Below, one piece after another: positions 21,590-34,379 of a DNA stretch of 64,000 nt. Position 1 is the stretch's first letter; the number at the start of each line of letters is the position of its first letter. Source of the stretch: Colocasia esculenta (lineage: Eukaryota > Streptophyta > Magnoliopsida > Alismatales > Araceae); contig CM024766.1 in NCBI GenBank assembly GCA_014218235.1, positions 24,029,346-24,093,345 on the forward strand. The letters are read 5' to 3'. The notes below the pieces were generated by a model. That model did not search any database and was not told where the DNA came from. It saw only the letters and a program-made list of their open reading frames with translations. The position numbers and the translations under genes were made by a program.

Positions 21590-24500
21590 TGTAAGGCCCT
21601 CGAATTTGTTGCATTATTTGTATTGCATGTGAATACTTCATGTTTGTGTATGTATGTATGTATGCAAATATCTACGTAAGTACTAGTTAGTATACTATTG
21701 CATGCATGTGTATAAATTAGATGTAAATAATGTATGAATGGTATGATGGTCGTATGTACATAATAGTATACATATGGCACATATATAGGTATAAGTTGTG
21801 CATGGTTTCTGCATGTTTTTGAGTTCTGGCCGAAGGTCAACTTGGCGTCAATATCAATAGACGTTTGTGTTGTGTAGGCGTCAACCATATGGACACCAAC
21901 ACTAAATCCAGCGTCCAGCGATGTGGACGTCAATATCACTGGCTTGCATGCATTGCAGAGCCGGAAATCCCGGGAACAAGCTACCCCAACCATTGGGGAG
22001 CTGTCCCCAACGGTCTGAAAGGCTTTCTTGTCAAGCCTGCGTGAAAGGAGAGCCTCTCTCCTATATACAAAGCCCTCTTTTCAACCCTCAACCCTCTCTT
22101 GGCTCTCTTTGCAAGAGGAGATGAAGGAGAAGAAAAACCCTAGAGAAAACTGTGAGAAAACCCCACCTTTTACAAGCTTAAATCCGACCTTCTGAAGCTG
22201 TTCCTGGCCATCTACCACGACAAGGAGCTAGCTGAAGTGAAGGAGGAGACTTCCCCGACCTCATCTTGGAGTCATCTTCGTCCTAGAACCCGGCGTCAAG
22301 ACTTCTCGGGAGCTTCTAGGGACTGCCTAAGGAGAGCTTCACCAAGCTTTAAGATTCGTCTGGAGTATTTTCTAGAGGCAAGTAACCTACCCCTATCGTC
22401 CATGTAGATGTCTAGTAGGGTTTTATGATTTTTACATGTTTTTCCTCGTATCCTGGATCCCCCATTCACCCTATTAATTGGAGCTCGGTCTGTGTTTCTG
22501 CACAGACAGGAACTTGGCGTCAATGCCTTGACGCCAAGATTCCCCGTGTGCGTCCAGCGATCTTGCCGTCCACTCCTGGAACGGCCAGAGACCGCCGCCA
22601 AGTTCGTCTGGACAGAACAGTGAACTGTTCTCTCCTTATATATAATTACTTTCGATATGTTTTGCGATGAGGATATATTGTAAACCTATTATACTATGTA
22701 ATGTGAATGTGGGAATGTGTGGGAGAATGGTTGTGCATTTATTGTGGATGGTTGAGTTATTATTTATTTAAATTGTATGTGGAAGAACGACCATATATGT
22801 TCACCATGATCCTAATAATCCGTGGGAAATTATGATGCCCTATTCCTGTTGAATCATGTTTATATACGTCAGTCTCTGCTCTGAATTTTCTGGAATTTTC
22901 CCATGTCAATGTGATTTGCTGCAAATTTATACTTGGGAAATAGAAAACAGGTGTAGGATTGCTAAATTTCCAGTAAATCGTGTGTTGTGTAATAAATCCG
23001 GGAAAAAATTCTGTGGTATTGTGTGTATTGGGATCAGGGTTATGATCTGTTAAACTGAACTTTTATGTTATACACCATGATAAATTGAATTTTGAATAAT
23101 ACGGGAATTTATGTTAAATTTTCTGCAATTGTATTTTGGATCGGAAAAATGTGAAAATTTTCATGTGGGGTCCTGAACCCGAAATCAGCATGTGGTTAAA
23201 TTTTCAGGTCGTTGGACAACTATATAGTTAAACATGAATTTTCCTTGCAAAAATGTGAACAATACATGTTAATGTGGGAATAATGTGACATGTGTGAGTG
23301 ATCTGATTTATGCAAATTTCTGAACATGTGATCCCTGTTGGTTGTAGAATCATGTTAGGAAAACAGAGCCCTTGTGTGAATAAGAAAATGAATGAGAGGT
23401 AAGTGACATGTGTAAAGATATGCGTTAAAATCGGTAAATGTGTAAATCGTGCCAAGTGTGAAATTGCTTCCATAGAGGGCAGTGGAACCGTATCAGGGAA
23501 AAGTCCCCCTGAGAAGGTTCAATGTGTTGTGATCCTAAGGGCATTAGGATGAAATCCTGGAGGTGGACAAGTACCACTAGTTAGGGTGGAGACTTGTTCT
23601 CCCGGTCTGCGCAGTCCAAGAGTCGTCACTATATTGCCTAGGTGGCGTCTATGTGTATGTGATGTGATGTGTCCTTCTCTGGTGGTTTGGACTATGTGTC
23701 ACGGCACTAAATGTGAATGTGAAAATGTGTATGTGTTCATGTGTAAGAACTGTGGATGTGAAGAACGTGTAAATGTGCATGTGTAAAGTGTAAATTATGT
23801 GAATGAGAAATTGTGTAAATATGTGAAACCAAAACATGAGGGTTTTGAATTTGTGATCCATGTTGTGGTAATCTGAAACCATGATAAAACAGCAAACTAA
23901 TGTACTTATGATCATGCTTTACATGTGCAAATTGCCTAGAATCCATGTTAGAAACGATTCTTACTGGTGTGTAAGTAATCCCATGATTGTTTGCCCTCAT
24001 ATTGTGATTAAATTGATTAAGTAGCTCTCGTGTGTTGGATTATGCTTTCTAGTTCATGTAAAACCAGCAAGCTTAAAGAAGATGAAATGGTCATGAGCAT
24101 GTATAGGAATGTATAGAAATTCATGCTAAGTGTGTTCTTTTCACGTAGGCATTGAAATTATGCTAAACTTGCTTTCATGTTTTAGTTTAATTGAAAGTAG
24201 ATCCTTCATGTGTTGGAGTGATTAGAGAGCATGTGATAGGAGATTTTGATTTAGAAAATCTGAAAGCATGAGTCATGTGTTTAATTAGTAGAACCACCAT
24301 GATAGGTTGTTAATTTCAATGACAAGCATGCTACATGATTGTGTCTTGTAAATGTGTATGTAAAATCTGCTATGACATGTACATGTATGGTATTAGTAGA
24401 GTTATTTGCTGAGTCTTTTAGACTCATTACTTGCTTCGGCGTACAGGCATAGTTGGTGACGACACACTTGCGGAGGAGGCAGTGGAGTCCGACTCCGAGA

Positions 24501-24855
24501 GTGGAGATTAGATCGTTGGTGTACTTTGCGATATTTTGATTTCATAGTATGTAATTACAACATTGTACTAGCATTATTATGAAGAAAAATGTTTAAGTGT
24601 GGACAATTATGTATTTGATTTTCAGCAATTTAATTATGTGGACTTTTAGATCTTTAAATGTTATTGCAATCATGTATGTTAAATGTGGATGGTGAATGAA
24701 ATGAAGACAATAGTTCTTTTACTTCCGCTACTCTGTTCATATATTCACGTGTATCTCAGCTGAATGTTATTGTTGGGTAAATGTCCCACTGTGGCAACGT
24801 TCACTATACCGACGTGAGTTGGTATAACCATACTGGTATAATGAGGGTCGCTACA
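21590..24855 (+). repeat. Chromovirus 3' LTR
   Basis: Direct repeat of 13567-16819; begins TGTAAGGCCCTC, ends GGGTCGCTACA, followed by the AACTA duplication (24856-24860). Confidence 0.97.
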
Positions 24856-24860
24856 AACTA

Positions 24861-26719
24861 CAACCAATGGCCAAACACGAGTCGGAACGGAAATGACGCC
24901 ACTACACGGGAACGGACTACATGTTCATGACGCCAGTGTCCAACTGGACAACAAAGTACAAGAACTACCTCTTAGTTTCACAGTCATGGACGAAAGGTCC
25001 AACTGCCGCTCCACTACAACAAACCAAGAATAGTGGAGTCCAACTAACACCACACATGTAGACCAGACAGCTGCAGGTCCATGCCTGGCACCTTTAGGGA
25101 CTCCGGACCTAGCTCCCTAAAGTGAGGCACTGGAACACAGGACTAGCTGGGGACCCGTGACGTCTACTGGTGTTCGTCCCCTAGCTACGAGCGTGCTACA
25201 AATGACTGCACACCCACAAACACAAGTCACTACCCCTCAGTCATCTTTCCCTCATCCGGACGTACAACTCAAACTCTGGAGTGAGGGTGTCTAGGAAGAC
25301 AACTCAGACCTCTAAGGTACACATGTATCGGGACACGCCCCGAGCACAACACACGTGCCTGGCTCTCCTAGGAACCTGGGGTACCCGACTGAAGAGGTAT
25401 TCCAGAATAGGCGCCAGACCACCAGACTCGGTAAGCACACAAACCATGATATACATACTTATATGACCTTTATGTACAAGCCATGGTACACAAGTGTAAG
25501 GAATGGCTTATCATCGGTCACCTTGTGATCCTCAAGCCATCCTACACACAACCATTCATTAATCACGGGTCTTCACATGACCACCAAGACTACACATCAC
25601 ACTTATACTCATTATCCACTATTCACGTATCTTAATACACAAGCATGCTTAATATAAATCATAAGCACGCAAACAACATACATAACCTTATCAGATTAAC
25701 TACCTTAAACCATACTTAACAACAACCACAAGGTTTGGGCTAAGTTCATACAAGAACCTCACCGCCCGGCCACCACAACTCAGCCACGGAACCTGAAACG
25801 CGTCCAACACAGACGCCGCGCTTAGAATCGCGTCGACCATCCCCGATGCGACTCCAGCTTAACGCGATAGGGCACACTGGCGCGATAAGTCATGTCGGCC
25901 CGACTCGACGCCTTTAAACTAGGTGGTCAACAATGACCGTCAATGGTTAAACCGCGTCTGCTACATACGACGCTATTAACAAAACATTAAACAATGCTCT
26001 AAAGCGCATCCAACCATGTCACCGCATTTTAACCATAACGCTACAGACCACATGGTCACGACCAACCAACCGACCTAACAGAAACAACCAAAACCGAAAC
26101 GTGTCATCGCAGTGCGATGTGTTCAACAGAATCGCGGTGGGTAACCCTGAAGCGATTCCAGCTCGTCTGTGAGCACAGCTCACAGGCCGAACCCACACTC
26201 CCACATGGAAGAAACAACCACAAAACTAAACATCCATTCCATGCAAAGCTATAAATGTGTAAAACACAACAAGGGCAAACCACCCTCACATGCTCCAACC
26301 CTTAAACCCAATCCAAACATGCTTTAAAACTAGAAACAGAGGTAGGAAGTCTCCCTATCAGAAGAAGACGCCAAAGAACGCCCAAAGCCTCCTCATCGAT
26401 GGCATTCCCACGCTCCGAATGCCGTCCTCGCGTGGTTCCCGCACCGGACGAGCCATCCGAAAGCAAGAATCGCCGGAAATCCGGCGGAGAAGCTCCACAA
26501 CATCTCCCCTTGTGCCGGACAGAGCAGCTTCTGCTCTGTCTGGCCAAAACAATGCAATTAAAACACTGATCGAAATCGTGTCTGGGTCAGACGCCGCGTT
26601 TAACCTCTTTAAATGCGTCCACCCAAGCCGACGCCACATAGGATCCGAGCGACACGCATCACAAAGGCGGTTCCTAAATCTCGTCGGGTACGATCGATGT
26701 GTTCAAATCGCATCGCCTG
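24861..26719 (-). repeat. Element Z 5' LTR, piece 2
   Basis: Continues piece 1 after removal of the chromovirus. Homologous to Y LTR sequence from about 55170 at its start; the part at 25790-26040 is rich in GCGTCG/GCGATA words. The end (26700-26719) matches 9702-9718 of the Z 3' LTR. The last five bases, GCCTG, are the left duplication of the solo LTR. Confidence 0.83.
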
Positions 26720-28229
26720 TGTAGCAACCCAGAAAATTCAGTATTTAAAAATTTAAAATAATAAATTTCTATAAAAACTAAATAATAGAAACATACATAC
26801 CATTATTGTATGTGCTAGAACACATTTAAAAATTTCGTAACAATTATAAATCAACCCCAAATATTATCCCTAAGTGTTCCACGAAGAAATTCGTGCAACG
26901 AAAAATCCGATTGGCCAAGTGTACGTCACAACGTGACTAATTATCTAAATTAGAAAACTAAGTTGGAAATCCGTTAACACGGAAAGATACCGCACCCATA
27001 AATTAAACGATCATGTTAGAGAGACTTCCAACATCATGAGATGATTACCCATTATCGAAATTGGACCAATGAACCTCTCATAGTCCATGAATAAATTAGG
27101 TAAGAAAAATATAATAAAATCCGTAACTCTATTATTCTCTAATTAAAAAGGGAAATCCCAAAAGATAAAATCTAATAAATAATGGGCTTTGATAAATAGA
27201 CCATATAAAATTTATTGGGCCATAATATGGATTTTTAAAAGAAGAACAATAGGAAAATACCCTAAATTCGTAACTAAAATATTACTTAAATAGAAAAAGG
27301 GTTAATTAATGCATTAAAAAGGAAGTTGGAGTTGGATTGGGATTCCTAAACCTACCCTAAGAGGTTGGCCACAAATTTAGCTCCCATCCTAACCCAATTA
27401 GGAGTTCTCATGCTTAGAAAGGGGAGAGGAAATAGGAAATCCTGAAATTAATAGCAATTAGAGTCCTATTAGGAAATAGAAAGAGGAGAAGCTTAAATAC
27501 TCTCCTAAAACTCTCATGGCCAACCCTAGCTCATGCCAAGGGATTGCTGGACCAGGAGGAGAGGCCAAGGAGGAGGAGATCTCGTGGGGAGAAGAACCTT
27601 TCAAGCTCTCATCCCCGTTCTTCAAGTTCTAGCCCTAGAAGAGGAAAATGATCAAAGGTAGGCATTCTCACAAGCTAAAATCCTAATATTTCGTCTGTTG
27701 ATTGTTCCATACATCAAGAACAAAACCCTCAAGTTTCATAATTTTCTATTGAGCCAATATTTTCTTCTTGAATTTAGAAGTTCTGCAACTCTTATGACCC
27801 CGAACCTTCATGCTTAATTCATATCTCTTTGAATACTCTATCTCATGCCCCCAAATTTTTATGGAAGATATCGATGCATGATAGGCATCTTTCGCCCCTA
27901 AAAGCCCTAATTTTGATTCATCCTATCTTGCGAATTAAATCGTTGATCCTAACTTTGTACTGTTTCAAGTTCATCATGAATACCCGTGACCAAAGCATGT
28001 TGAAACCTGTCTGTTGTCAAATTGTTATTTACTGTAAGTACCAATGCATGTCTAGATCAATTCGCAACTTGTTTCATGATTTTTCATCGACTATACAATG
28101 AATTATGAATTTTTGAAGCAACTAGTATCAAAACATGTCAAGTTTGGCCCGCAATCCAATGTCTTGTCCTTTCCCTGTCATACTCTGGCACGGACCCTGT
28201 GAACGTGATGGCCCGATAGGCCGCGTTCA

Positions 28230-28440
28230 CATGGGCCGTCGCGACAGAGCGCTCTGTCACGATCTGATCACGACAGCACCTGTCGTCGTGATCTGCTTAC
28301 CAGGCCGTCACGACCCTCATGCAACCCCGTCGCGACCTGACTGCCCGAACCGACATGCCTGTCGCGACCTGTACAAGCCACTGTCGCGATCTTCCCTGAC
28401 CCTATCGCTACCGTTACTAGCCTACGTCGCGATCACAGGA
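28230..28440. repeat. Cluster of GTCGCGAC/GTCGTGAT-type words in the solo LTR
   Basis: About ten variants of the palindromic word GTCGCGAC (for example near 28238, 28329, 28362 and 28381) within 210 bases that otherwise lack periodicity. The same word is clustered in E1, E2 and the antisense gene region. Confidence 0.7.
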
Positions 28441-29390
28441 TTTTTCATAAAAACCCATAAAATTTATTGCTCTCACTTTCTACAATATCCTTACGCTTTT
28501 TTAACAGTCATACACACAGTAAAAACACATGTTTTAAAATGGAGCTTTATTGAATGCTTTAAAATACATATTCACGACTTCTTTTCTATCTATGATTTCT
28601 CTTACACATGCACCCACATGAACCATCCATATATGGCTGAAATCTGGCATAAAATATCTCATAATGTATCTAGTAATTTATTGCAATAAAGTATATTAAT
28701 TGCCCTATTTTAAAGGACTTGTATTTGTTTCTTGCGTTGTTTATATATCGATATCGATGCTCCACTGTTCTAGAATTCCTCTAGAACGTCGAGTACCTAT
28801 TTTATATACACACTTTACTTGGCTTGTGGTGAACTCTCTGTCGGATATTCCTTTCGCCGGACTAGTGAACCCTTGCAGAAGGCCTCCGTAAGTCTCCTCT
28901 GTCTATGGATTCCCACATGGTCGATGAGCTGGTTGTACCCTAACACCTGTTACACCCTTTAGGGATCAGTACGATCCAAACGGCTACTAGAAGTTCGCTC
29001 TTATCTAGAATCCCGCCGGACCTTTGGGCTTGTACTTAACATGGCCAGCGGAAGGGTTGTGAGTTCCACCTGACTGCCAACCCCCAATTGCGCGTGTTGT
29101 GCAACTGTTACTATCGCTTGTTTACTCGACGTGTTACGTGCAATGTCCACTAGCGCTCATCTATACTCTGCTCGCTCATCTATTCACGTTCACTCAACTA
29201 TCTCGTCTATTCATCTAGTGCTCTTATCTACTTCTTGGTACTCTCTATTGGCCATCAATTGCTTGTCTTCAAATAAACAAAAATAACTAATGCCTGCGCA
29301 ATAGGGCCCTGATCTGGTCCTGGGAGGAGCGCCCGAAAAGTGCCATTTGCCCATGGGAGTTAACATGATCAGGTTGTTGGCATTACATCC

Positions 29391-29569
29391 AAGTGCCATT
29401 TAATAATCAAAACAAAGTGCTATGTTCTCTCGTTGTCTCCGACAACAAAGTGCCATTTAATAATCAAAACAAAGTGCTATGTTCTCTCGTTGTCTCCGAC
29501 AACAAAGTGCCATGTTCTCTCGTTGTCTCCGACAACAAAGTGCCATGTTCCCTCGTTGTCTTCGACAAC
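29391..29569 (+). repeat. Tandem repeat with 57- and 33-bp units
   Basis: Two units of about 57 bp (29391-29446, 29447-29503) and two of 33 bp (29504-29536, 29537-29569) share AAAGTGC at the start and TCTCCGACAAC at the end. The short unit is the long unit with an internal 24-base segment removed. Confidence 0.88.
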
Positions 29570-30274
29570 ACAAATGTTATGTTCTCTCTCTTGGCTATCT
29601 ACGGATAACCAAAGTGCTATTTACTCTCTATATGGCCAACTACTTTCTCTCTCCATGCTATATATGTTTCTTGCTATTGCTTGACATTGACGTTATTTGC
29701 CATCGTGTTGTTGTTGCTTTCTATCGTGACTTGACTTTAATCCTAGTGCTATACTTGATTCATCTGCTATCTGCACCATGTTACTTGTGCTATTACGTTC
29801 ACAACTTTACATGACTCTCTCTATCATTAGTTACTCTGCCATTTAATGCATTAATTATTTAAAGTCTGCTTGAGCCTGAGATTTAAGTCATATTGGGCGT
29901 TATCGCTCACCCTTCGTTATTTATCTTGTGTGCCTCAGGTAAGTCGGACTCTGACGTCACACACACCAATGGGACAGGACCAAAGTGATGAGCGACCTAG
30001 AGTCAACTCATGAAGTTACCTTAGTACCATGGAGTCTAGTAGTTATTGCTTTGGATTTCTTTTCAATATAGTGATGTCATTGAGCCTTGTGTTTGGCTCC
30101 GAATTAGTGGTTGTAATAGTCTTAGTGATTTTATAATGAAATCAAGAGTTATTTCAATTATTGTCCAATAAATGCTCTGAATTATTCAACTGTTGTACAT
30201 TTTCTCTACTATGTACTTGGTTCACATTCTCGCTGATTTATTCCGCTGCTAAATTGGCGGGGCGTGACAGCCTG

Positions 30275-30337
30275 ACTCCACTGCGTTTCAAAACTGTGAA
30301 CTGGCAGTGCAATTGGGCTAGCATATCCGGCCCACAC
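30275..30337 (-). repeat. Element Z 5' LTR, piece 3
   Basis: 63 bases matching 9719-9785 of the Z 3' LTR, lying between the solo LTR and the Y array. Its last five bases (30333-30337) are CACAC, the left duplication of Y. Confidence 0.85.
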
Positions 30338-31593
30338 TGTGACGGACCGGGGTATTTGTACCCATTAAGGCTCCATATCCAGATCCGCCTCCCGCGAACA
30401 CACCGAAGTCTTGCAAGGGATAGCTCACACAAGTGTCCAGTAAGAATATAAAGACAAACCACAACAGTATAAGACACAAGAAAGTACATGTGCTCATATC
30501 TGCATATAACAATTTACAACTGTCCCATTACATTAATACATGTCCAATTAAAAAGTACAACTACCTGGGGCATACCCCGAGGGAGCACAAGCTCACACAA
30601 ACTAACTACTACACAACTACTAGTGGTACAAGTCTGACACAACTCCGCTGCAGGCCAAACACTCGACAAGCCCTGAAAAGAACTGTAGGGGAGTGAGCCT
30701 CAACAAGTCACTGGCTCAGTAGGGGCCACCCAAAAACCTCAACAACCAAACAGAAGAGACCTCAACCCCAGAGGGTCTCACTGGCAACACCAACAGCCAA
30801 ACCATTTCATGCTTACAACATTTATATTTAAATAACAACTTAAACAGTAATTGATAAACAAAAGCATATTCCTTATAAAGAAAGAGGAACCACAGGCTAG
30901 TCCACTCAACAACTTAAATGCCTAGGCCGCAAGCCTCACAGGCACATTATTCCAACGACTGGTTGCCTAAGCTACAAGCTTCATAGGCAAATCTCAAGTA
31001 TGTGGGTAACAGAGCTGCTAACCAAAAGCTGGCCCTTTATACCCAAACCACAATATGTCGGAAACCACATACACCAAGTAACATGATCGGCTACAGCAGG
31101 CCAATCCATCACACATGAAAACCATATACGGTAGCTTACCCGAGGGAGGGTGAAGCACATTGTGTGGAAGGTCACACCACACGACCTCCACGAAACACAG
31201 TTTCACGTCAACACCAGAAAGACTGGTATACGACGTACCACCACAAACCATTACCCACACGGGGTACAGGTACCTATTACCACAAGGCACCAGCACAGAA
31301 ACTGCAAGTAAACCAGTGCCGTAACAGGGCATACCATAGCAAGCTAAACCATATTTGTGGTGAGTCAATACTCACCATCTATAGCTGAAACTGTGCCACC
31401 ACTCGGGCACACCACAAGCCACAATTGCAGTCACAACTGTGCCAACACCAGGGCACACCTCGAATGAGTCAAACCTCGACTACAAGTCACAAACTCAAAA
31501 ACCAGAGCCAGTGGCAAAGCACGAGTCGGAAAGGAACGACGTCACCACAACCACAACTGGAGCTAACAAAGCACGAGTCGCGAAGAACGACGG
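30338..31593 (-). repeat. Y array, left LTR, first piece
   Basis: Nearly identical to 53998-55252 and 59722-60970. It carries three GTGCC...GGCAC hairpin words (31316, 31393, 31439). Interrupted at 31593/31594 by E2; the flank is GACGG where the intact copies read GACGC. Confidence 0.92.
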
Positions 31594-32999
31594 TGTAATC
31601 ACAGGGATTGGACTCCCCTCGACACAGACATGGATACTAAAACTAGTAGCATGAAAACATGGATGTGATCGCCACCTAGCAAGTCGCCTAAGAATATAAA
31701 TGAGATAATGACTAGGAAAAGGAAAGAGAACAAAAAATGGACCTGGTGTCACGGTAGCCATGGGCGCCGCGATAGACTGATGTCGCAGCAGTACACACTG
31801 ACGCGTCTCATGTCGCATCACCCTCCTCCGTCACGTTCTCTTTGAATGCGGGAGATATTGGGTATGGACCTTCTTCTCGTCCTCCAGCCGGCCGGAGAAC
31901 CAGAGCTTCTCGTAGATTTCACTTGTTTGCCTGCCAATCAAAAAGAATCACAAAGAAAACACCCTATTAGAATATGTTAAACATAGTATCTATTCTAAAG
32001 GTGAAAGAAAGTGGAGAATCATGGTGGGAACGCACCTGGGGTGGTTTTAAACCCCTATGGTGTGGGAAAACGTGGGTGGATAGTGAATGTGCTCCTTCTA
32101 TGAATAACATAAAAAATGCATGTAGAAATAGGAGGGAGGAAGGAAGAAGAAGATGAGCCCTGTTGGGGCGACTCCCTGGCGTGGGTACAGCTCCAAAGAT
32201 GTGCAGATGCTCCCGAAGATTGTTGGGGTCGCCCTCTTCACTCTTCGCACTCCATTGATAGTCGAAAGAGTAGCTTTGTGGAGTTGAGTATGAAGGAAAA
32301 GTGAAGGGAATAGATGGCTGCGAGGCTAAGTATGGGTGAGAGAGAATTTCGACAGCCCTTCGGGGTGGTAATGAGGCTCTCCTCGTCCTTGAGGAGGGGC
32401 CTTGTTTATATAGAACTTGGGATGAGAATAAGTGATATTATCTCTTCAAAATGGTTTTAGAAATTAAAATGGGAGATAAAAGCCTATTAAAATCGGATGG
32501 AGAGTCCTTAGGGATCCTCACAAGAGTCCCTAGGGCTGAAATCGCGCCCCAAGGGGTGGAGATAATCCCTAGGGATAAAAATAAAGCCATGGGAGGATAA
32601 ATAGGAGGTGGTTGCGGAGGCCTGCATGCGCAGCTGCTGTCGAGGCGTATCGTAGGACCGCGACAGGGCGGGGCGTCGCGACAGTATGCCCACGTGTATA
32701 GATATGCATGGCCTGTCGCGGTAGCCTATACCGACGCGACTCAGTGACGCGGCGCTACGATGCGTCGCGACTATAAAATTGAATTATCAGGAATTATCAG
32801 CTAACCACATGAAAGGATAAGAGTTATTATGCCCCAAGGACTCTCCCAAAGTGATAATGTGCAGGATTTTAAGGCATTTTAATGGTTTAATAGGCTCAAA
32901 ACAAGGCTAATGATGGGCTCAAGGTGAGTGACCAATTAGGGGCCCACTAAGATAATAAGAAAAGTGGTTCAACCCAATAGTCATAACCGGGTGTCTACA
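31594..32999 (-). repeat. E2 3' LTR (1406 bp)
   Basis: Begins TGTAATCACAGGG and ends GGGTGTCTACA on the plus strand. Closely matches 49649-51078. GC-rich CGCGAC words lie at about 32640-32770. Confidence 0.95.
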
Positions 33000-33016
33000 G
33001 ATTGCCCCTCATTGGC
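33000..33016 (-). promoter_or_regulatory. E2 polypurine tract
   Basis: The minus strand reads CCAATGAGGGGCAATC directly before the 3' LTR; position and purine content fit a plus-strand primer. Confidence 0.7.
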
Positions 33017-34287
33017 TTCCACTTTGCAAGGGAGTGAAGCGGAAGTGGAGTGGACATGTCATGAAGTGACGGCGGAATGGAGATGATGCGGAGTGGACTG
33101 AAAAGTGAGGAGCCAAGGTAAAGAGACACCCGATCTAACTAATGAGCAATTGAAATCTTCATGAAAGCCCCGAGTTAGTTGTTTGAGCAGAATGCCAAAA
33201 AGAGCACAAGTCTGGACGAGAGGGAGAAAGAAAAAGACGATCAACCCCTCGATTGAGAGGTACCCTAGCCGATTGGCCTGCAAGTTTCGTTTTGGAGGGA
33301 CATGTGCGTACCAGGCAGGTAACTCATGACTCTGTCTGGGAGCGGTTCGCAACCAAAACGGATCAAAGGAAAAGGAAAATTTGGATAGAGAATCCATACA
33401 GGGAAATTATTGTCAAACTTTCCGATTCGGAGTGGAATTGAATTTCTTGTTTTGAAACATGAGAATGATTGGGCACTCAACAAGGGCTCATCAAAAGTCT
33501 TGAATGAGTCAGGAAAGCTCAAGGTCCTACATGATGCATGCTGGGCTAAAATAAAAGAAATCATCAAAACAAATGCAAATAAAATGAGAAAATATAAAAT
33601 ACATCAAGGATAATATTGTTAAGCTGGATAAGAAAGAGTCAAGAGACTACCCACAACTGCAGTGCAGGCCTGAATCTATCGTCCATGCACTTAACCAACT
33701 CAACGGCCTATCCAACGATTAACAATGTGCACCTAGATTATCACCGTTTTTGGTAAAGGGGAACTCAAATCCCAGAGCACATTGAGAACCAGCTGATCCT
33801 TGAAACGATATAATAAGTAGGATATCATATAGTAATGCAGGAGTAAGGATAGAGATACAATACTTGACTTACCTGTGACGACATCTTTTCTTTTTTTTTT
33901 TGTTTTTTTTTTTTTTGGATTTTTTGACCTTTTTTTTTTTTTAGAATCCATTCATAGGAAACAAACATGATATTCACAAAATGACAAATGAATTCAATAA
34001 ATACAAAGAAAGAAACATATATACAAAGCACAGACAAGGGAATAAACATTCGGGTAGAAACGCGACACTCCTGAAAACCGCGACCTTGTCGCGTCACAGC
34101 GCTCTGTCGCGACATAGTCGCGTCAGATCGCGGTGTCGCGACTCGGACAGAGATTTGAAAACGCAGGAATCCGGGACTTAGACTTATCCTAAGACACCTA
34201 GACTAACACTAGGACTCCTAAACCTTTCCTAGTCTTATCCTAACACCTAGATGCGGGATTAGAGTAGGTTTCTAACTATCTAGACTC
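33017..34287. other. E2 spacer between 3' LTR and antisense gene A
   Basis: No gene is supported; the open stretches at 33059-33567 on both strands have no recognisable content. A T-rich tract lies at 33885-33942, and a block of CGCGAC/GTCGCG words at 34058-34142 directly precedes the gene A promoter region. Confidence 0.6.
33885..33942. repeat. T-rich tract left of the antisense genes
   Basis: Runs of 8-14 T broken by G, GGA and GACC. A similar, longer tract at 39488-39630 lies on the other side of genes A and B. Confidence 0.85.
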
Positions 34288-34293
34288 TATAAA
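34288..34293 (+). promoter_or_regulatory. Probable TATA box of antisense gene A
   Basis: TATAAA (in CTCTATAAACAAGG), 92 bases before the ATG at 34380, a normal distance in plants. Confidence 0.5.
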
Positions 34294-34379
34294 CAAGGGG
34301 TTGGGGGTGCTAATCCCGCAGCTAAATCCCTGGCATCTTTTGCTTCTCAATTTCAAGCTCTTTTCTTCCTTTTGCAACC

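Larger units (their letters stand above)
13567..24855 (+). mobile_element. Tekay/Del-type chromovirus (Ty3/gypsy), complete structure, 11,289 bp
   Basis: Both LTRs (3253 and 3266 bp), PBS, gag-pol, purine tract and a perfect 5-bp target duplication are present (AACTA at 13562-13566 and 24856-24860). The integrase is followed by a chromodomain, and the large LTRs and the domain sequences fit the Tekay/Del lineage. The LTRs are nearly identical by eye, with scattered substitutions and small indels (for example an extra 4-base repeat near 21660 and an 8-base difference near 21750). The coding frame is broken at seven places, so the copy cannot move alone. Confidence 0.97.
26720..30269 (+). mobile_element. 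Solo LTR of another gypsy-type family, 3550 bp
   Basis: Begins TGTAGCAACCCAG and ends GGCGGGGCGTGACA, with a perfect target duplication GCCTG at 26715-26719 and 30270-30274. No PBS, purine tract or retroviral domain lies inside. This is the footprint left when the two LTRs of an element recombine. Orientation is taken from the ends (GCGGGGCGTGACA is a usual LTR 3' end). It holds a GTCGCGAC-rich stretch (28230-28440) and a small tandem repeat (29391-29569). Open frames of up to 184 codons (28135-28689) show no recognisable domain. Confidence 0.88.

Noticed and set aside
29391..29569. CRISPR-like array
   Set aside because: Units are directly adjacent without unique spacers, and the context is a plant LTR.
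31018..31368. Cys-rich open frame of 116 codons on the minus strand, repeated at 54678-55028 and 60361-60747
   Set aside because: It is in sense orientation within the Y LTR, but its frame is altered by an indel in one copy and it covers hairpin words; no evidence of protein selection.
33059..33567. Overlapping open frames on both strands near the E2 3' LTR
   Set aside because: About 100 codons each, no recognised motif, and no second copy in the window to compare.
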